DNA of 64,000 nt from Bradyrhizobium sp. 139 (GCF_023074175.1 NZ_JADPKS010000012.1:1-64000); one strand, 5' to 3'. Positions 29,077-39,207 are shown, counted from the stretch's first letter. Notes: generated from the sequence alone by a model not told the origin. Made by a program: numbers and translations.

Positions 29077-29160
29077 GTAGCCCGGATGGAACGCAGCGTA
29101 ATCCGGGATCTCGCATGAGGCACAAAAGTCCCGGATTTCGCAGCGCTCCATCCGGGCTAC
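29077..29160. repeat. Palindromic repeat between convergent genes (TAGCCCGGATGGA type)
   Basis: GTAGCCCGGATGGA...GCAGCGTAATCCGGGA faces TCCCGGATTTCGCAGCGCTCC and ATCCGGGCTAC, with a short non-paired centre. It lies between the SulP and gabD stops and could act as a bidirectional transcription barrier. Confidence 0.75.
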
Positions 29161-29166
29161 AGAATC

Positions 29167-30660
29167 TCAAACCCCCGCCATCATCACGTATTTGATCTCG
29201 ACATATTCTTCCATGCCGTGATGCGAGCCTTCGCGCCCCAAGCCGCTCTCCTTGACGCCGCCGAAGGGCGCGACTTCGGTGGTGATCAAGCCGGTGTTGA
29301 CGCCGACCATGCCGGATTCCAGCGCTTCGGCGACGCGCCAGACGCGGCCGAGATCGCGGGAGTAGAAGTACGAAGCCAAGCCGAATGGCGAGGCGTTGCA
29401 CATTGCGATGACGTCGGCTTCGTCCTTGAAGCGGATCACCGGCGCAAGCGGGCCGAAGGTTTCCTCCTGCGCCACCAGCGAGTCCGGTTTGACGTCGGAG
29501 AGCACGGTCGGCTCGAAGAAGGAGCGTCCGAGCTCGCTGCGCTTGCCGCCGGTGACAACCTTGGCGCCCCGCTTCACGGCGTCCGCGATGTGACGCTCGA
29601 CCTTGTCGACCGCTTTCAGGTTGATCAGGGGACCTTGCGTGACGCCGCTCTCAGTACCGTCGCCGATCTTCATCGCCGCGACCTTCTTCGACAGTTTTTG
29701 CACGAACTCGTCGTAGATCTTGTCCTGGGCGTAGAGGCGGTTGGCGCAGACGCAGGTCTGACCCATGTTGCGGTACTTCGAGACGATCGCGCCTTCGACC
29801 GCGGCATCGATATCGGCATCGTCGAACACCACGAACGGCGCATTGCCGCCGAGTTCGAGGCCGAGCCGCTTCACGCCGACCGAGGCCTGCCGGTAGAGAA
29901 TCTTGCCGACCGCGGTCGAGCCGGTGAAGCCGACGAAGCGCACCGCCGGATGTTCGCACAGCACCTTGCCGATTGGCGGCGCATCACCGGTGACGATGTT
30001 GAACACGCCCTTGGGCACGCCGGCCCTCTCCGCGAGCACCGCAAGCGCCAACGCCGACAGCGGCGTTTCGTTGGCGGGCTTGAGCACCACGGTGCAGCCG
30101 GCCGCGAGCGCCGGCGAAACCTTTCGGGTGATCATCGAGTTCGGGAAATTCCACGGCGTGATCGCGCCGCAGACGCCGATCGGCTGCTTGATCGCGAGCA
30201 GGCGCGCATCGGGCCGCTGGGTCGGGATGGTCTCGCCATAAACCCGACGGGCTTCCTCGGCGAAGAACTCGACATAGGCACCGCCGATATCGACCTCACC
30301 GAGCGCTTCGGACAGCGGCTTGCCCTGCTCGGAGGTGAGGATGAGCGCGAGATCCTCGCGGTTGGCGACAATCAGCTCGAACCATTTGCGCAGGATGTTG
30401 GAGCGCTGCTTGGCCGTGTGCTTGGCCCAGGCCGGAAAGGCGCGCTCGGCGGCCTCCACCGCCTTGGTCGTGTCGTCCGCACCGAGTTGCGGAATTTTCG
30501 CGAGCTCGACGCCGGTGGCGGGATTGTTCACCGCGAAGACCGGCGAGCCGACCCAGGCGCCGTCGATGTAGCAGGCTTCCTTCAGCAGCGAAGGGTCCTT
30601 CAACCGGTCGCGCAGATTGGACGTGACTTGCGGGGCGCGTGCGGCGACGGTCGGGGTCAT
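29167..30660 (-). CDS. gabD: NAD(P)-dependent succinate-semialdehyde dehydrogenase
   Basis: This 497-residue aldehyde dehydrogenase oxidises succinate semialdehyde to succinate, the last step of GABA degradation. The catalytic Cys lies in NMGQTCVCANR and the general-base Glu in LELGGNAPFVVF. The cofactor-binding region has GFTGSTAVGK, and the signature TPWNFPNSMITRKVSPALAAG is typical of the GabD group. ATG 30660 is preceded by AGGAG; the frame is open upstream to 30732 without support. No GABA aminotransferase is adjacent, and related semialdehydes could also be substrates. Confidence 0.92.
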   Translation of the reverse strand: MTPTVAARAPQVTSNLRDRLKDPSLLKEACYIDGAWVGSPVFAVNNPATGVELAKIPQLGADDTTKAVEAAERAFPAWAKHTAKQRSNILRKWFELIVANREDLALILTSEQGKPLSEALGEVDIGGAYVEFFAEEARRVYGETIPTQRPDARLLAIKQPIGVCGAITPWNFPNSMITRKVSPALAAGCTVVLKPANETPLSALALAVLAERAGVPKGVFNIVTGDAPPIGKVLCEHPAVRFVGFTGSTAVGKILYRQASVGVKRLGLELGGNAPFVVFDDADIDAAVEGAIVSKYRNMGQTCVCANRLYAQDKIYDEFVQKLSKKVAAMKIGDGTESGVTQGPLINLKAVDKVERHIADAVKRGAKVVTGGKRSELGRSFFEPTVLSDVKPDSLVAQEETFGPLAPVIRFKDEADVIAMCNASPFGLASYFYSRDLGRVWRVAEALESGMVGVNTGLITTEVAPFGGVKESGLGREGSHHGMEEYVEIKYVMMAGV

Positions 30661-31262
30661 GGCGTTACTCCTAGGGCGATCGGATCGGCCCGGAATATAG
30701 CGACAGACGGCACGCAATGCACCGTCCGGCAATGCACATCTGCCTTTAGCTAAACGGGAGCGGCGATCTTATTGTGTGAGCATGATCTTTCCGGAAAACC
30801 GCTGCACATTTTGCGCTAGCGGGGCCCTCCGGGTCCGGATCATGCTCTAGGCTGCGCCGCTCAGATAGGTCTCGCGACGGCCGATCATGCGCTCGGCGGC
30901 TGCCTTGGCGTCGGCCTTCGAGGACGTCGCCAAATTTGCATCCAGTGTTAACGTCGGCCGCGCGATCGGACCGGGTGCTGAACGCCGCAATGCACAAAAT
31001 GTTTCAGGTGCTCGAAAACTTTTGAAACGTACCGCCCGGGGCCATCCACGGTCGGGCGAAGTGCGGCCATCCACCGACGATCGTGACGAAGTGTGGTGTG
31101 ACGAAGTGTGGCAGTTCAGACGCCATGTCTGTCCTGCGCGGGGCGCGGACCGTCAAGTCACGACATCGCGACCGCGGCAGGTGCGTGGATGTGCTTGCCG
31201 CGCGGAGCACGCGGGAGGACAATCGATCACTTCCAACAATAATCAAACCGGAGGAAAAGCGT
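30661..31262. other. Intergenic region between gabD and the serine hydrolase gene
   Basis: About 600 bp hold the palindromic repeat at 30778-30847, a 15-bp tandem repeat at 31083-31112 (GTGACGAAGTGTGG twice) and no gene I can support. A short minus-strand frame (30847-31074) ends in KADAKAAAERMIGRRETYLS, which looks protein-like and may be the tail of a lost gene. Confidence 0.45.
30778..30847. repeat. Palindromic repeat (GAGCATGATC type)
   Basis: GAGCATGATCTTTCCGGAAAA at the left end faces GTCCGGATCATGCTC at the right, with inner GCTAGCGGGGCCC-type pairing. It resembles a repeat very common in rhizobial genomes. Confidence 0.7.
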
Positions 31263-32456
31263 ATGCAGAGCCAAGCACAGATCGACGAGATTTTGCGCCA
31301 GAAGAGCGACGCAAAGGAGATTCCCGGCGTCGTCGCCATCGCTGCCAGCGGTAACGACGTGATCTACCAAGGCGCATTCGGCAAGCGCGACTTGTCCAAG
31401 CCTGATCCGATGACAGACGATAGCGTGTTCTGGATCGCCTCGATGACGAAGGCGGTGACGACCGCCGGAGCGATGCAACTGGTCGAGCAGGGCAAGCTGT
31501 CATTGGATGCGCCGATCGGTTCGGTGCTGCCCGACCTCGCCAACCCGCAGGTGCTCGAAGGATTTGATGCCAAGGGCGAGGCGAAGCTGCGGCCGGCGAA
31601 GGGGCCGATCACGCTGCGCCAGCTCATGACCCACACCGCTGGCTTCTGCTACAACATGTGGAATGGCGATAATGCGATTTATCTGGAGAAGACCGGCACG
31701 CCGGCGATCACGACCTGCCAGAATGCCGCGCTGAAGACGCCGATCGCGACCGATCCCGGCACACGCTGGGAATACGGCACCAATATCGATTTTGTCGGCA
31801 AGGCGGTGGAAGCCATCAGTGGCAAGCGGCTCGACGCTTACTTGCGCGACAATCTGTTCGCCCCGCTTGGCATGAGCGATACCGCTTTCAAGATCACCGA
31901 CGACATGCGCAAGCGTCTGGTCGGCATGCATGCGCGCGGCGAGGACGGCCAGCTCGCTGCGATCCCGTTCGAGCTCGAGCAGGAGCCGGAATTCCACATG
32001 GGCGGCGGCGGCCTCTATTCGACCGCAGGCGACTACATCAAGTTCACCCAGATGATCCTGAACAAGGGCCGCGGCAACGGCAACCAGGTGCTCAAAGCCG
32101 AGACGGTCGCGATGATGGGGCAAAACCACATCGGCGATCTCAACGTCACCAGAATGAATTCGGTGGCGCCGATGTACACCAACGACGTCGATCTCTATCC
32201 GGACCAGGTGAAGAAATGGGGCCTGAGCTTCCTGATCAACACCTCCAGGACGCTGGAAGGCCGCAGCCCGAACAGCCTCGCCTGGGCGGGCCTCGCCAAC
32301 ACCTACTACTGGATCGACCCGTCGCGCGATGTCACCGGCGTGATCCTGATGCAGGTTTTGCCATTCGCCGACGCGAAGTGCCTGGAGGCATTCGCGGGAT
32401 TCGAGCGTGGCGTGTATGCCGGGCTCGATGCCGAGGGTGGGCAGAAGGCGGCGTGA
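31263..32456 (+). CDS. Serine hydrolase of the class C beta-lactamase/esterase family
   Basis: This 397-residue protein has the penicillin-binding-like fold used by esterases such as EstB and by class C beta-lactamases. The nucleophile Ser and Lys are in IASMTKAVTTAG (S-x-x-K, near residue 61), and the YGTN motif (Y-x-N) lies near 180. A C-terminal WAGLANTYYWIDP block carries the third region, in place of K-T-G. No signal peptide is visible, which favours a cytoplasmic esterase over a beta-lactamase. ATG 31263 follows GGAGGAAAAG. The frame is open upstream to 31083 but runs through a tandem repeat. Confidence 0.88.
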   Translation: MQSQAQIDEILRQKSDAKEIPGVVAIAASGNDVIYQGAFGKRDLSKPDPMTDDSVFWIASMTKAVTTAGAMQLVEQGKLSLDAPIGSVLPDLANPQVLEGFDAKGEAKLRPAKGPITLRQLMTHTAGFCYNMWNGDNAIYLEKTGTPAITTCQNAALKTPIATDPGTRWEYGTNIDFVGKAVEAISGKRLDAYLRDNLFAPLGMSDTAFKITDDMRKRLVGMHARGEDGQLAAIPFELEQEPEFHMGGGGLYSTAGDYIKFTQMILNKGRGNGNQVLKAETVAMMGQNHIGDLNVTRMNSVAPMYTNDVDLYPDQVKKWGLSFLINTSRTLEGRSPNSLAWAGLANTYYWIDPSRDVTGVILMQVLPFADAKCLEAFAGFERGVYAGLDAEGGQKAA

Positions 32457-32478
32457 GGCGCCACAACTCTCACCACCA

Positions 32479-32565
32479 CGTCATGGCCGGGCCTCGTCCC
32501 GGCCATCCACGCCTCACCTCGCGGCACGAAGAACGTGGATGCCCGAGACAAGCCCGGGCATGACG
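32479..32565. repeat. Palindromic repeat (CGTCATGGCCGGGC type)
   Basis: CGTCATGGCCGGGCCTCGTCC at the left faces GACAAGCCCGGGCATGACG at the right; the inner CCACG...CGTGGAT also pairs. It lies between convergent genes. Related copies are at 37068-37163 and 37911-37995. Confidence 0.75.
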
Positions 32566-32618
32566 ACGGAGTGTTTGGCGAACATCTGCCTCCAATGACG
32601 GGGACAGAGAGCCGAGCT

Positions 32619-33620
32619 CTACCCCGTCAGCCCGCGCTGCTGCGCCAGCTCTTTCAGCGACACCTGCGGGCGTGCGCCGATGTGCTGGATCACTTCGGCG
32701 GCCGCAAGTGCGCCGAGCTCGCCGCATTGCTTGTAAGCCAGGTTGCGCGCCAGGCCATACAGGAAGCCGGCGGCGAAGAGATCGCCGGCGCCGGTGGTGT
32801 CGACCACCTGCTTGACCGGAAACGCGGGCGCGGCGACGGCATCTTCGGCCGACACCACCATGCAGCCCTTCTCGCTGCGGGTGACCACGCCGAGATTGAC
32901 ATCGTTGCGCAGCTGCTTCAGCGCGGTGTCGAAATCCGAGGTCATGTAGAGCGAATGCAGCTCGGATTCGTTGGCGAAGACGATGTCGACGGTGCCGTTG
33001 CGCATCAGCCCCAGAAACTCGTCGCGATAGCGGTCGACGCAGAAGGAATCCGACAGCGTCAGCGCGACCTTGCGCTTGGCATCATGGGCGATCTTGGCCG
33101 CCTTGACGAAGGCGTCCTTGGCGTTCTTGGGATCCCAGAGATAGCCTTCGAGATAGACGATGCCGGCAGAGGCGATCTCGGCCGGATCGATGTCGGCCGG
33201 CGACAGGTCCTGCGCGGCGCCGAGATAGGTGTTCATGGTGCGCTCGCCGTCGCCCGTGACCAGGATGTAGGAACAGCCGGTCGCAGGGCCATCCTTTGCT
33301 GCGGGCGTGTTGAAGGCGACGGCGGCGGCGCGGATGTCGTGGACATAGAGCTTGCCGATCTGGTCGTCCTTGACCTTGCCGACATAGGCCGCGCGTGCCC
33401 CGAGGCTGCCGATGCCGACGATGGTGTTGGCGGCCGAGCCGCCCGAGACTTCCGTCGCCGGTCCCATATCCTTGTAAATGGCGGCGGCCCGCGCCTCGTC
33501 GATCAGGGACATGCTGCCCTTGGTCATGCCGTGCTTGCCCAAAAAGGCTTCATCGGTCTTGACCAGCACGTCAAACAGCGCGTTGCCGATGCCGAGAACG
33601 TCATATTTCACGTCAGCCAT
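32619..33620 (-). CDS. Adenosine kinase (PfkB/ribokinase family)
   Basis: This 333-residue sugar/nucleoside kinase has the PfkB N-terminal region (GIGNALFDVLVKTDE), the glycine-rich SGGSAANTIVG and the C-terminal signature DTTGAGDLFAAGFLYG with the catalytic Asp. Alphaproteobacterial relatives are annotated as adenosine kinase, which makes AMP for purine salvage; other nucleosides or sugars cannot be excluded. The gene is transcribed away from murJ, whose start is 125 bp beyond its own, so the gap should hold both promoters. Confidence 0.88.
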   Translation of the reverse strand: MADVKYDVLGIGNALFDVLVKTDEAFLGKHGMTKGSMSLIDEARAAAIYKDMGPATEVSGGSAANTIVGIGSLGARAAYVGKVKDDQIGKLYVHDIRAAAVAFNTPAAKDGPATGCSYILVTGDGERTMNTYLGAAQDLSPADIDPAEIASAGIVYLEGYLWDPKNAKDAFVKAAKIAHDAKRKVALTLSDSFCVDRYRDEFLGLMRNGTVDIVFANESELHSLYMTSDFDTALKQLRNDVNLGVVTRSEKGCMVVSAEDAVAAPAFPVKQVVDTTGAGDLFAAGFLYGLARNLAYKQCGELGALAAAEVIQHIGARPQVSLKELAQQRGLTG

Positions 33621-33744
33621 TCACCTTGATCCTGTTGGCGGATTGCGATTGCCGGGAAAATCCGCTTCCTGTCGGCCTGGAATCTGGCTCGCGGCCTATC
33701 ACGACCGGGCCTTCGCGGGCAAGCAACGGTATTATGCACGTCCA

Positions 33745-35277
33745 ATGATCCGCTCCTTCCTGACCGTCTCGACGGGAACACTGGCCTCGCGGCTGCTGGG
33801 CTTTGCCCGCGATTCCCTGATCGCGGCGCTGCTCGGCACCGGCGCCGTGGCGGATGCGTTCCTGGCGGCGTTTCAGCTCGTCAACGTGGTCCGGCGGCTG
33901 CTCAGCGAAGGGGCGCTGAACGCGGCGCTGATTCCGGCCTGGCTGCGCGTCCGTGACCGCGGCGGCGAGGCTGCCGCGGCGGCGTTCGCCGGACGCGTGC
34001 TCGGCATGGTCAGTGCGGCCCTGATCGCAGTCTCGATCGTCATCGCGCTCCTGATGCCGCTGATCATCACGATCATCGCGCCCGGATTTCTGGGCAGCAG
34101 CACGCTCGATCTCGCCGTCCAGAACGCGCGGCTGATGCTGCCTTATCTCGCCTTTGCGGGCCCCGTCACGGTGCTGATGGGACTGCTCAACGCGCAAGGC
34201 CGCTTTGCTCTCACGGCGTTCTCGCCGCTGCTGTTCAATATCGCCCTCATCGCCTCAATCGCGGTGCTCCTTGTCTGGCATGCCGATGCGACCTTCGCCG
34301 CGTGGATGCTGGCAGCGACGGTCGGCATCGCAGGCCTGTTGCAACTCCTGATGCTGCTGTCGCAGCGAGGTGCACGCCTTGCGACGCCGTTGCGCCTGAG
34401 CTTCGACAAGGAGATGCGTGCCTTCTTTGCCAAAGCTGTCCCCGGCATGATCGCAAGCTCGGGCCCGCAATGGCTGATGGTCGCCGGCGCGATCATTGCC
34501 TCCGCCACGCCCTCCGCGGTCTCCTGGCTCTATTTCGCCAACCGCTTGATCGAGCTGCCGCTCGGCATCGTCGGCGTCGCCATGGGCACGGTGCTGGTGC
34601 CGGAGCTGACCCGCACGGTCGGCAGCGGCGACCGTGACGCGGGCGCGCATGCGGAATCGCGCGCACTGGAGCTTGCGACCGGGCTGGCGCTGCCGGCGAC
34701 GCTCGGCCTGGTCGTGCTGGCCGAGCCGATCGTGCGGCTGCTGTTCGAGCATGGCGCGTTCGGCGCCGATGACAGCATTGCGACCTCCCACGCGCTGATG
34801 TGGCTGGCGCTGGGCTTGCCGGCCCACGTGCTGATCAAGGCGCTGTCGCCGGCCTTCTTCGCCCGTAGCGACACGATGACGCCTTTGCTGGCGACGGCGA
34901 AAGGCTTCGTCGTCGCGGTCGCGCTCGCCGTCCTGCTCGGTCACTTCTTCGGCGCAACCGGGATCGCCGCGAGCATCGCGGCCGGCGCCTGGAGCAGCGC
35001 GCTCTCCCTGCTACGAAAAGGCGCGACCGAGTTCGGCTTCTCGATCGACGCGGCCGCCCGAAAACGGCTGCCGCGGATCGTGCTCGCCGCGCTCGCCATG
35101 GGTGCCCTGCTCTGGCTGACAACGGGGCTCGTGCCCAGCGACAGCCATAGCCTGGTCCGCTTCATTGCCCTTGGCCTGCAGATCGCGGCAGGAATCGCCG
35201 TCTACGGTTTGCTCCTCCAGATCCTCGACGTCGCCTCCTTGCGCGAGGCGGTTAACGCGCTGAGGCGCCCGAGCTAA
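33745..35277 (+). CDS. murJ: Lipid II flippase MurJ
   Basis: MurJ (MviN) flips lipid II across the inner membrane for peptidoglycan assembly. This 510-residue protein has about 14 membrane helices in the MOP-superfamily pattern. Characteristic blocks are [22 protein letters not shown] in the first helix region, [21 protein letters not shown] and [22 protein letters not shown]. The Arg residues of these helices line the lipid-binding cavity in known structures. ATG 33745 gives [12 protein letters not shown]; the frame is open upstream into the divergent kinase gene without support. trpS follows after about 100 bp. Confidence 0.94.
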   Translation: MIRSFLTVSTGTLASRLLGFARDSLIAALLGTGAVADAFLAAFQLVNVVRRLLSEGALNAALIPAWLRVRDRGGEAAAAAFAGRVLGMVSAALIAVSIVIALLMPLIITIIAPGFLGSSTLDLAVQNARLMLPYLAFAGPVTVLMGLLNAQGRFALTAFSPLLFNIALIASIAVLLVWHADATFAAWMLAATVGIAGLLQLLMLLSQRGARLATPLRLSFDKEMRAFFAKAVPGMIASSGPQWLMVAGAIIASATPSAVSWLYFANRLIELPLGIVGVAMGTVLVPELTRTVGSGDRDAGAHAESRALELATGLALPATLGLVVLAEPIVRLLFEHGAFGADDSIATSHALMWLALGLPAHVLIKALSPAFFARSDTMTPLLATAKGFVVAVALAVLLGHFFGATGIAASIAAGAWSSALSLLRKGATEFGFSIDAAARKRLPRIVLAALAMGALLWLTTGLVPSDSHSLVRFIALGLQIAAGIAVYGLLLQILDVASLREAVNALRRPS

Positions 35278-35381
35278 CCCTCCCCTGGCGCGCGAGCCTC
35301 CAAATTACCCTTGACGGGGCAGCGCCGCTGTTGGAAACGACGGCCGAATACCTCCAGAAAGGCTTGCCAGGAAAGCTTACC

Positions 35382-36434
35382 ATGCCATTCGTTGAACGGG
35401 TCTTTTCGGGCGTCCAGCCGACCGGCAATCTGCATCTCGGCAATTATCTCGGCGCGATCGTCAACTTCGTGAAGATGCAGGACACCCACAATTGCATTTA
35501 TTGCGTCGTTGACATGCACGCGATCACGCAAGGGGTGGACGTCTGGGGCGGGCCGGCCGAGCTCGCGCGCAACACCCGCGAGGTGACCGCGGCGTTCATC
35601 GCGAGCGGCATCGATCCGAACAAGCACATCGTGTTCAACCAGAGCCAGGTCTCGGGCCATGCCGAGCTCGCCTGGATCTTCAACTGCGTCGCGCGCATGG
35701 GCTGGCTCGGCCGCATGACCCAGTTCAAGGAGAAGGCCGGCAAGGACCGCGAGAACGCCTCCGTCGGGCTGTTCGACTATCCCGTACTGATGGCGGCCGA
35801 CATTCTGCTGTATCGCGCCACCCACGTTCCGGTCGGCGAGGACCAGAAGCAGCATCTCGAGCTCTCGCGCGACATCGCGCAGAAATTCAACAACGATTTC
35901 GCTGATTCCATCCGCAGCCGGGGCACCAATGACGGCCTGTTCTTCCCGTTGCCGGAACCGCTGATCACGGGGCCGGCCACGCGCGTGATGAGCCTGCGTG
36001 ATGGCACCAAGAAAATGTCGAAGTCGGACGCGTCGGACAATTCGCGCATCAATTTGACCGACGATGCCGACACCATCGCGCAGAAAGTCCGCAAGGCAAA
36101 GACCGATCCGGAGCCGCTGCCGACCGAGGAAAAGGGCCTGGAAGCGCGTCCCGAGGCCGACAATCTCGTCGGCATTTTTGCCGCGCTCTCCGGCCGCTCC
36201 AAAGCCGACGTGCTGCGCGATTTCGGCGGCGGCCAGTTCTCCAGCTTCAAGAATTCGCTGGTCGAGCTGTGCGTCACGAAGCTCGCGCCGATTGCCGGCG
36301 AGATGAAACGCCTCGTCGCCGACCCCGGCCATATCGACGCGATCCTGAACGATGGCGCCGACCGTGCCCGCGCCATCGCCGATGAGACCATGCAGCTCTC
36401 GAAGGACATCGTCGGCTTCATCCGCCGGCGCTGA
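35382..36434 (+). CDS. trpS: Tryptophan--tRNA ligase
   Basis: TrpRS charges tRNA-Trp. This 350-residue class I synthetase has the HIGH-like motif [12 protein letters not shown] near residue 12 and the KMSKS motif in [10 protein letters not shown] near residue 210. ATG 35382 follows CAGGAAAG and gives the usual N terminus [10 protein letters not shown]. The in-frame start at 35331 is less likely. Its stop overlaps a downstream in-frame ATG of the universal stress gene (TGATG at 36432-36436), so the two may be coupled if that start is used. Confidence 0.96.
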   Translation: MPFVERVFSGVQPTGNLHLGNYLGAIVNFVKMQDTHNCIYCVVDMHAITQGVDVWGGPAELARNTREVTAAFIASGIDPNKHIVFNQSQVSGHAELAWIFNCVARMGWLGRMTQFKEKAGKDRENASVGLFDYPVLMAADILLYRATHVPVGEDQKQHLELSRDIAQKFNNDFADSIRSRGTNDGLFFPLPEPLITGPATRVMSLRDGTKKMSKSDASDNSRINLTDDADTIAQKVRKAKTDPEPLPTEEKGLEARPEADNLVGIFAALSGRSKADVLRDFGGGQFSSFKNSLVELCVTKLAPIAGEMKRLVADPGHIDAILNDGADRARAIADETMQLSKDIVGFIRRR

Positions 36435-36538
36435 TGACCGTGGTTGCGAAGTCTGGCCGACGCCGCAGCGTGGGGGACCCTCTCCCAAACCAACGGGGAG
36501 TGTGGCAGCATGCCGACCGCGCACACGCCGGGACATGC

Positions 36539-37033
36539 ATGACCAGCAAGCGACTTTGCTTCGAGCCGGGGCACAAGCCCAAATGCCTCGTCATCGTCGA
36601 TGACACCGCCGAATGGGATCGCGCGGTCTATTACGCCAGCCGCTGGGCGATCCGCGCCGGCGGCGGCGTGGTCATGCTGCGCATCATCGAGCCCGAGCAG
36701 CAGAGCCAGGAATGGCTTGGTGTCGCCGACATCATGCGCGCCGAGGCGCATGAAGCGGCGGAGGCCGCACTCGACCGCGCCGCCGGCCGCGCCAACGGCA
36801 TCGCCGCGATTACGCCGGAACGCGTCGTCCGCGAAGGGGCCGCGATGGAACAGCTGCTCGGGGTGATCGACGATGATCCTGATATCGCCATGCTGGTGCT
36901 CGCCGCCAATCCCGGCGCGGAAGGGCCCGGACCGTTGGTCGCGCTGCTTACCCATGCGGTGGGTACGTTCCCGGTGCCGGTGACGATCATTTCCGGAGCA
37001 CTGAGCGACCAAAGCGTGGATTCGCTGTCGTAG
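36539..37033 (+). CDS. Universal stress protein family protein
   Basis: This 164-residue protein has a UspA-like alpha/beta fold. It shows KCLVIVDDTAEWDRAVYYAS at the first strand and helix, GGGVVMLRIIEP at the second strand, and a final strand region TFPVPVTIISG. The ATP-binding G-2x-G-9x-G motif is not clear; IAMLVLAANPGAEG is the closest equivalent, so nucleotide binding is uncertain. ATG 36539 is preceded by GGGACA. An in-frame ATG at 36434 overlaps the trpS stop and would give a 199-residue form with a non-conserved N terminus. Confidence 0.82.
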   Translation: MTSKRLCFEPGHKPKCLVIVDDTAEWDRAVYYASRWAIRAGGGVVMLRIIEPEQQSQEWLGVADIMRAEAHEAAEAALDRAAGRANGIAAITPERVVREGAAMEQLLGVIDDDPDIAMLVLAANPGAEGPGPLVALLTHAVGTFPVPVTIISGALSDQSVDSLS

Positions 37034-37067
37034 CTTTCCGCGTCCGGAGCATGGCCAACCCAATATT

Positions 37068-37163
37068 CGTCATGGCCGGGCTTGTCCTGGCTTGTCCCGG
37101 GCATCCACGTTGTTGGTCCCACGAAGTAAGGCGTGGATGGCCGGGACAAGCCCGGCCATGACC
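37068..37163. repeat. Palindromic repeat (CGTCATGGCCGGGC type)
   Basis: CGTCATGGCCGGGCTTGTCC at the left faces GGGACAAGCCCGGCCATGACC at the right. It is in the gap before the nfu gene. Confidence 0.78.
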
Positions 37164-37317
37164 GTGCCATGACCGTGCTGGAATTTTCAGGTGCCCTAAG
37201 CTGATGATTTAACAACGAAATAGGCCTCCCCGCCCCTTGACCGTGCGTTCGCCGTCGCCATCTGCTACTGGATAGCTCACGCGCCGGCCTTGAACCGGCG
37301 ACGTTCGGAGAAAAGCG

Positions 37318-37887
37318 ATGTTCATCCAGACCGAAGCCACCCCCAATCCCGCCACGTTGAAATTCATTCCCGGCCGCGCCGTGATCGACGGCAGCCCCAT
37401 GGAGTTTGCCAGCCGCGAAACCGCGGCGCGCTCGCCGCTCGCCGAAAAGCTGTTCGAGGTGCCCGGCGTCACCGGCGTGTTCTACGGATCGGACTTCATC
37501 ACCGTGACCAAGGCCAACGGTGAATGGCAGCAGCTCAAGCCCGCGATCCTCGGCGCCATCATGGAGCACTACATGTCCGGCGCGCCGCTGCTCGCCGACG
37601 GCGCGGCCGCAAGCGATGCCGATCTCGACGACGAGGACGAGTTCTTCGACGAGGCCGATGCCGAGACGGTCGACATGATCAAGGATCTGATCGAGACCCG
37701 CGTGCGGCCGGCGGTCGCCAATGATGGCGGCGACATCACCTTCCGCGGCTTCAAGGACGGTATCGTCTATCTCAACATGAAGGGCGCCTGCTCCGGCTGC
37801 CCGTCATCGACCGCGACGCTCCAGCACGGCATCCAGAATTTGCTCAAGCATTTCGTGCCGGACGTGGTCGAAGTCCGGCCGATGTAA
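37318..37887 (+). CDS. NifU family iron-sulfur scaffold/carrier protein (Nfu type)
   Basis: This 189-residue protein delivers Fe-S clusters to target enzymes. Residues 1-87 form the Nfu N-terminal domain (MFIQTEATPNPATLKFIPG). An acidic linker (DADLDDEDEFFDEAD) follows, and the NifU C-terminal domain holds the cluster-ligating C158 and C161 in ACSGCPSST. It resembles mitochondrial NFU1 rather than nitrogenase-specific NifU, and no nif genes are nearby, so a housekeeping role is likely. ATG 37318 is preceded by GGAGAAAAG. Confidence 0.95.
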   Translation: MFIQTEATPNPATLKFIPGRAVIDGSPMEFASRETAARSPLAEKLFEVPGVTGVFYGSDFITVTKANGEWQQLKPAILGAIMEHYMSGAPLLADGAAASDADLDDEDEFFDEADAETVDMIKDLIETRVRPAVANDGGDITFRGFKDGIVYLNMKGACSGCPSSTATLQHGIQNLLKHFVPDVVEVRPM

Positions 37888-37910
37888 GCTGGACGCCGGA
37901 TGCTCCCACA

Positions 37911-37995
37911 CCATCATGCCCGGCCTTGTGCCGGGCATCCACGTTCTTGGGGCTGCAAAGGCGTGGACGGCCGGGACGAGCCCGGCCATGACGAC
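37911..37995. repeat. Palindromic repeat (CATCATGCCCGGC type)
   Basis: CATCATGCCCGGCCTTGTGCC at the left faces GGGACGAGCCCGGCCATGACG at the right; it is between nfu and tsaB. Confidence 0.75.
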
Positions 37996-38030
37996 GAGCA
38001 TTCCGTGACGGATGGTGCTACGATCGTTCC

Positions 38031-38720
38031 ATGCTGATCCTTGCCATCGATACCGCGCTGGGGGCATGCGCGGCCGCCGTTCTCGACACCGACGCCGGCC
38101 AGCTTCTTGCGCAGGAGCAGCTTCTGATGAAGCGCGGCCACGCCGAGGCGCTGATGCCCCTGATCGCGCGCGTGATGCAATCGGCCGATCTTGCCTTCAC
38201 CTCGCTCGACCGCATCGCCGTCACCGTCGGCCCCGGAAGCTTCACGGGCCTGAGGGTCGGCATTTCGGCGGCACGTGGCTTTGCGCTTGCGGCGAAGCGG
38301 CCCGCCGTCGGGCTGACGACGTTATCGGCCTATGCCGCCACTATCGTCGGCCAGAGCGGAGCGGCGCCGGTGATCTCGGCGATCGATGCGCGGCACGATC
38401 ACGTCTACTTCCAGATCGTGGCCGGCGACGGCAGCCAGCTGGTGCGGCCGAGCGTCGCTCCAATCGACGAGGCGATCGCGGCCTCGCAATTCGGCGCGCC
38501 GCATCTGGTCGGCAATGCCGCAAATATCCTCGCCGATCGTTGGCCGAAGGATGGTCCGCAACCCGTTGCGGTCGACGCGCAGCCCGCGCCCGATATCGGC
38601 TGGGTCGCGTGGCTCGGAGCTGCGGCCGATCCCGAGACAAATCCGGCGCGGCCGTTCTATCTGCGCGCACCCGATGCAAAGCCGGCCGCACAGCTCGCAG
38701 CACAAGCCGCAACCTCATGA
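38031..38720 (+). CDS. tsaB: tRNA threonylcarbamoyladenosine biosynthesis protein TsaB
   Basis: TsaB works with TsaD and TsaE to place t6A at position 37 of ANN-decoding tRNAs. This 229-residue ASKHA-fold protein begins MLILAIDTALGACAAAVLD and carries the conserved TVGPGSFTGLRVGISAARGFAL. It lacks the metal-binding histidines of its catalytic paralogue TsaD, as is normal. The rimI start overlaps its stop by 4 nt, a common tsaB-rimI arrangement. Confidence 0.95.
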   Translation: MLILAIDTALGACAAAVLDTDAGQLLAQEQLLMKRGHAEALMPLIARVMQSADLAFTSLDRIAVTVGPGSFTGLRVGISAARGFALAAKRPAVGLTTLSAYAATIVGQSGAAPVISAIDARHDHVYFQIVAGDGSQLVRPSVAPIDEAIAASQFGAPHLVGNAANILADRWPKDGPQPVAVDAQPAPDIGWVAWLGAAADPETNPARPFYLRAPDAKPAAQLAAQAATS

Positions 38721-39202
38721 TGAGATGGTTTTCGGAACGGTGGCGCGGCGGCACGGCCGCCGTCGAGTCAGCGTCCACGCGCGACGCCGCGCGGCTGGCG
38801 CAGCTGCACGGCGAATCCTTTGCCCGCGGCTGGGGCGAAGGCGAGTTCGAGAGCATGATCGGCGAGCGCAACACGCTCGTGCATCGGTTGCGGCTCGGCC
38901 GCAAGACAATCGGATTCGCGGTCTCGCGGATCGGCGCGGACGAAGCGGAAATCCTCTCTATCGCGATCGACCAGACTCACCGCGGCCGCGGCCTTTCCCG
39001 CACACTGCTGATGACGCATCTCGGCCACCTTGCAGGGCGCGGCGTGCGCACAATATTTCTCGAAGTCGAGGAAAATAACCAGCCGGCGCGGCTGCTCTAC
39101 GACCGAGCCGGATTCATGGTGGTCGGGCGCCGCGAACGCTACTATAAGCAGCCCAACGGGGAACAATTGAACGCACTTCTGATGCGACGTGACTTGTCGT
39201 AA
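38717..39202 (+). CDS. rimI: Ribosomal-protein-alanine N-acetyltransferase RimI-like (GNAT)
   Basis: This 161-residue GNAT protein has the acetyl-CoA-binding motif in IDQTHRGRGLSRTLLMTHL (Q/R-x-x-G-x-G) and the C-terminal EVEENNQPARLLYDRAGFMVVGRR typical of RimI. RimI acetylates the N terminus of ribosomal protein S18 in E. coli. The start is ATG 38717 (ATGA overlap with tsaB) or the adjacent ATG 38720. Position after tsaB supports the assignment, though other N-terminal acetylation substrates are possible. Confidence 0.9.
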   Translation: MMRWFSERWRGGTAAVESASTRDAARLAQLHGESFARGWGEGEFESMIGERNTLVHRLRLGRKTIGFAVSRIGADEAEILSIAIDQTHRGRGLSRTLLMTHLGHLAGRGVRTIFLEVEENNQPARLLYDRAGFMVVGRRERYYKQPNGEQLNALLMRRDLS

Positions 39203-39207
39203 CATTG

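Noticed and set aside
30847..31074. 75-codon minus-strand open frame after gabD
   Set aside because: Only the end of the translation looks protein-like; no start signal or family could be recognised, so it is mentioned only as a possible remnant.
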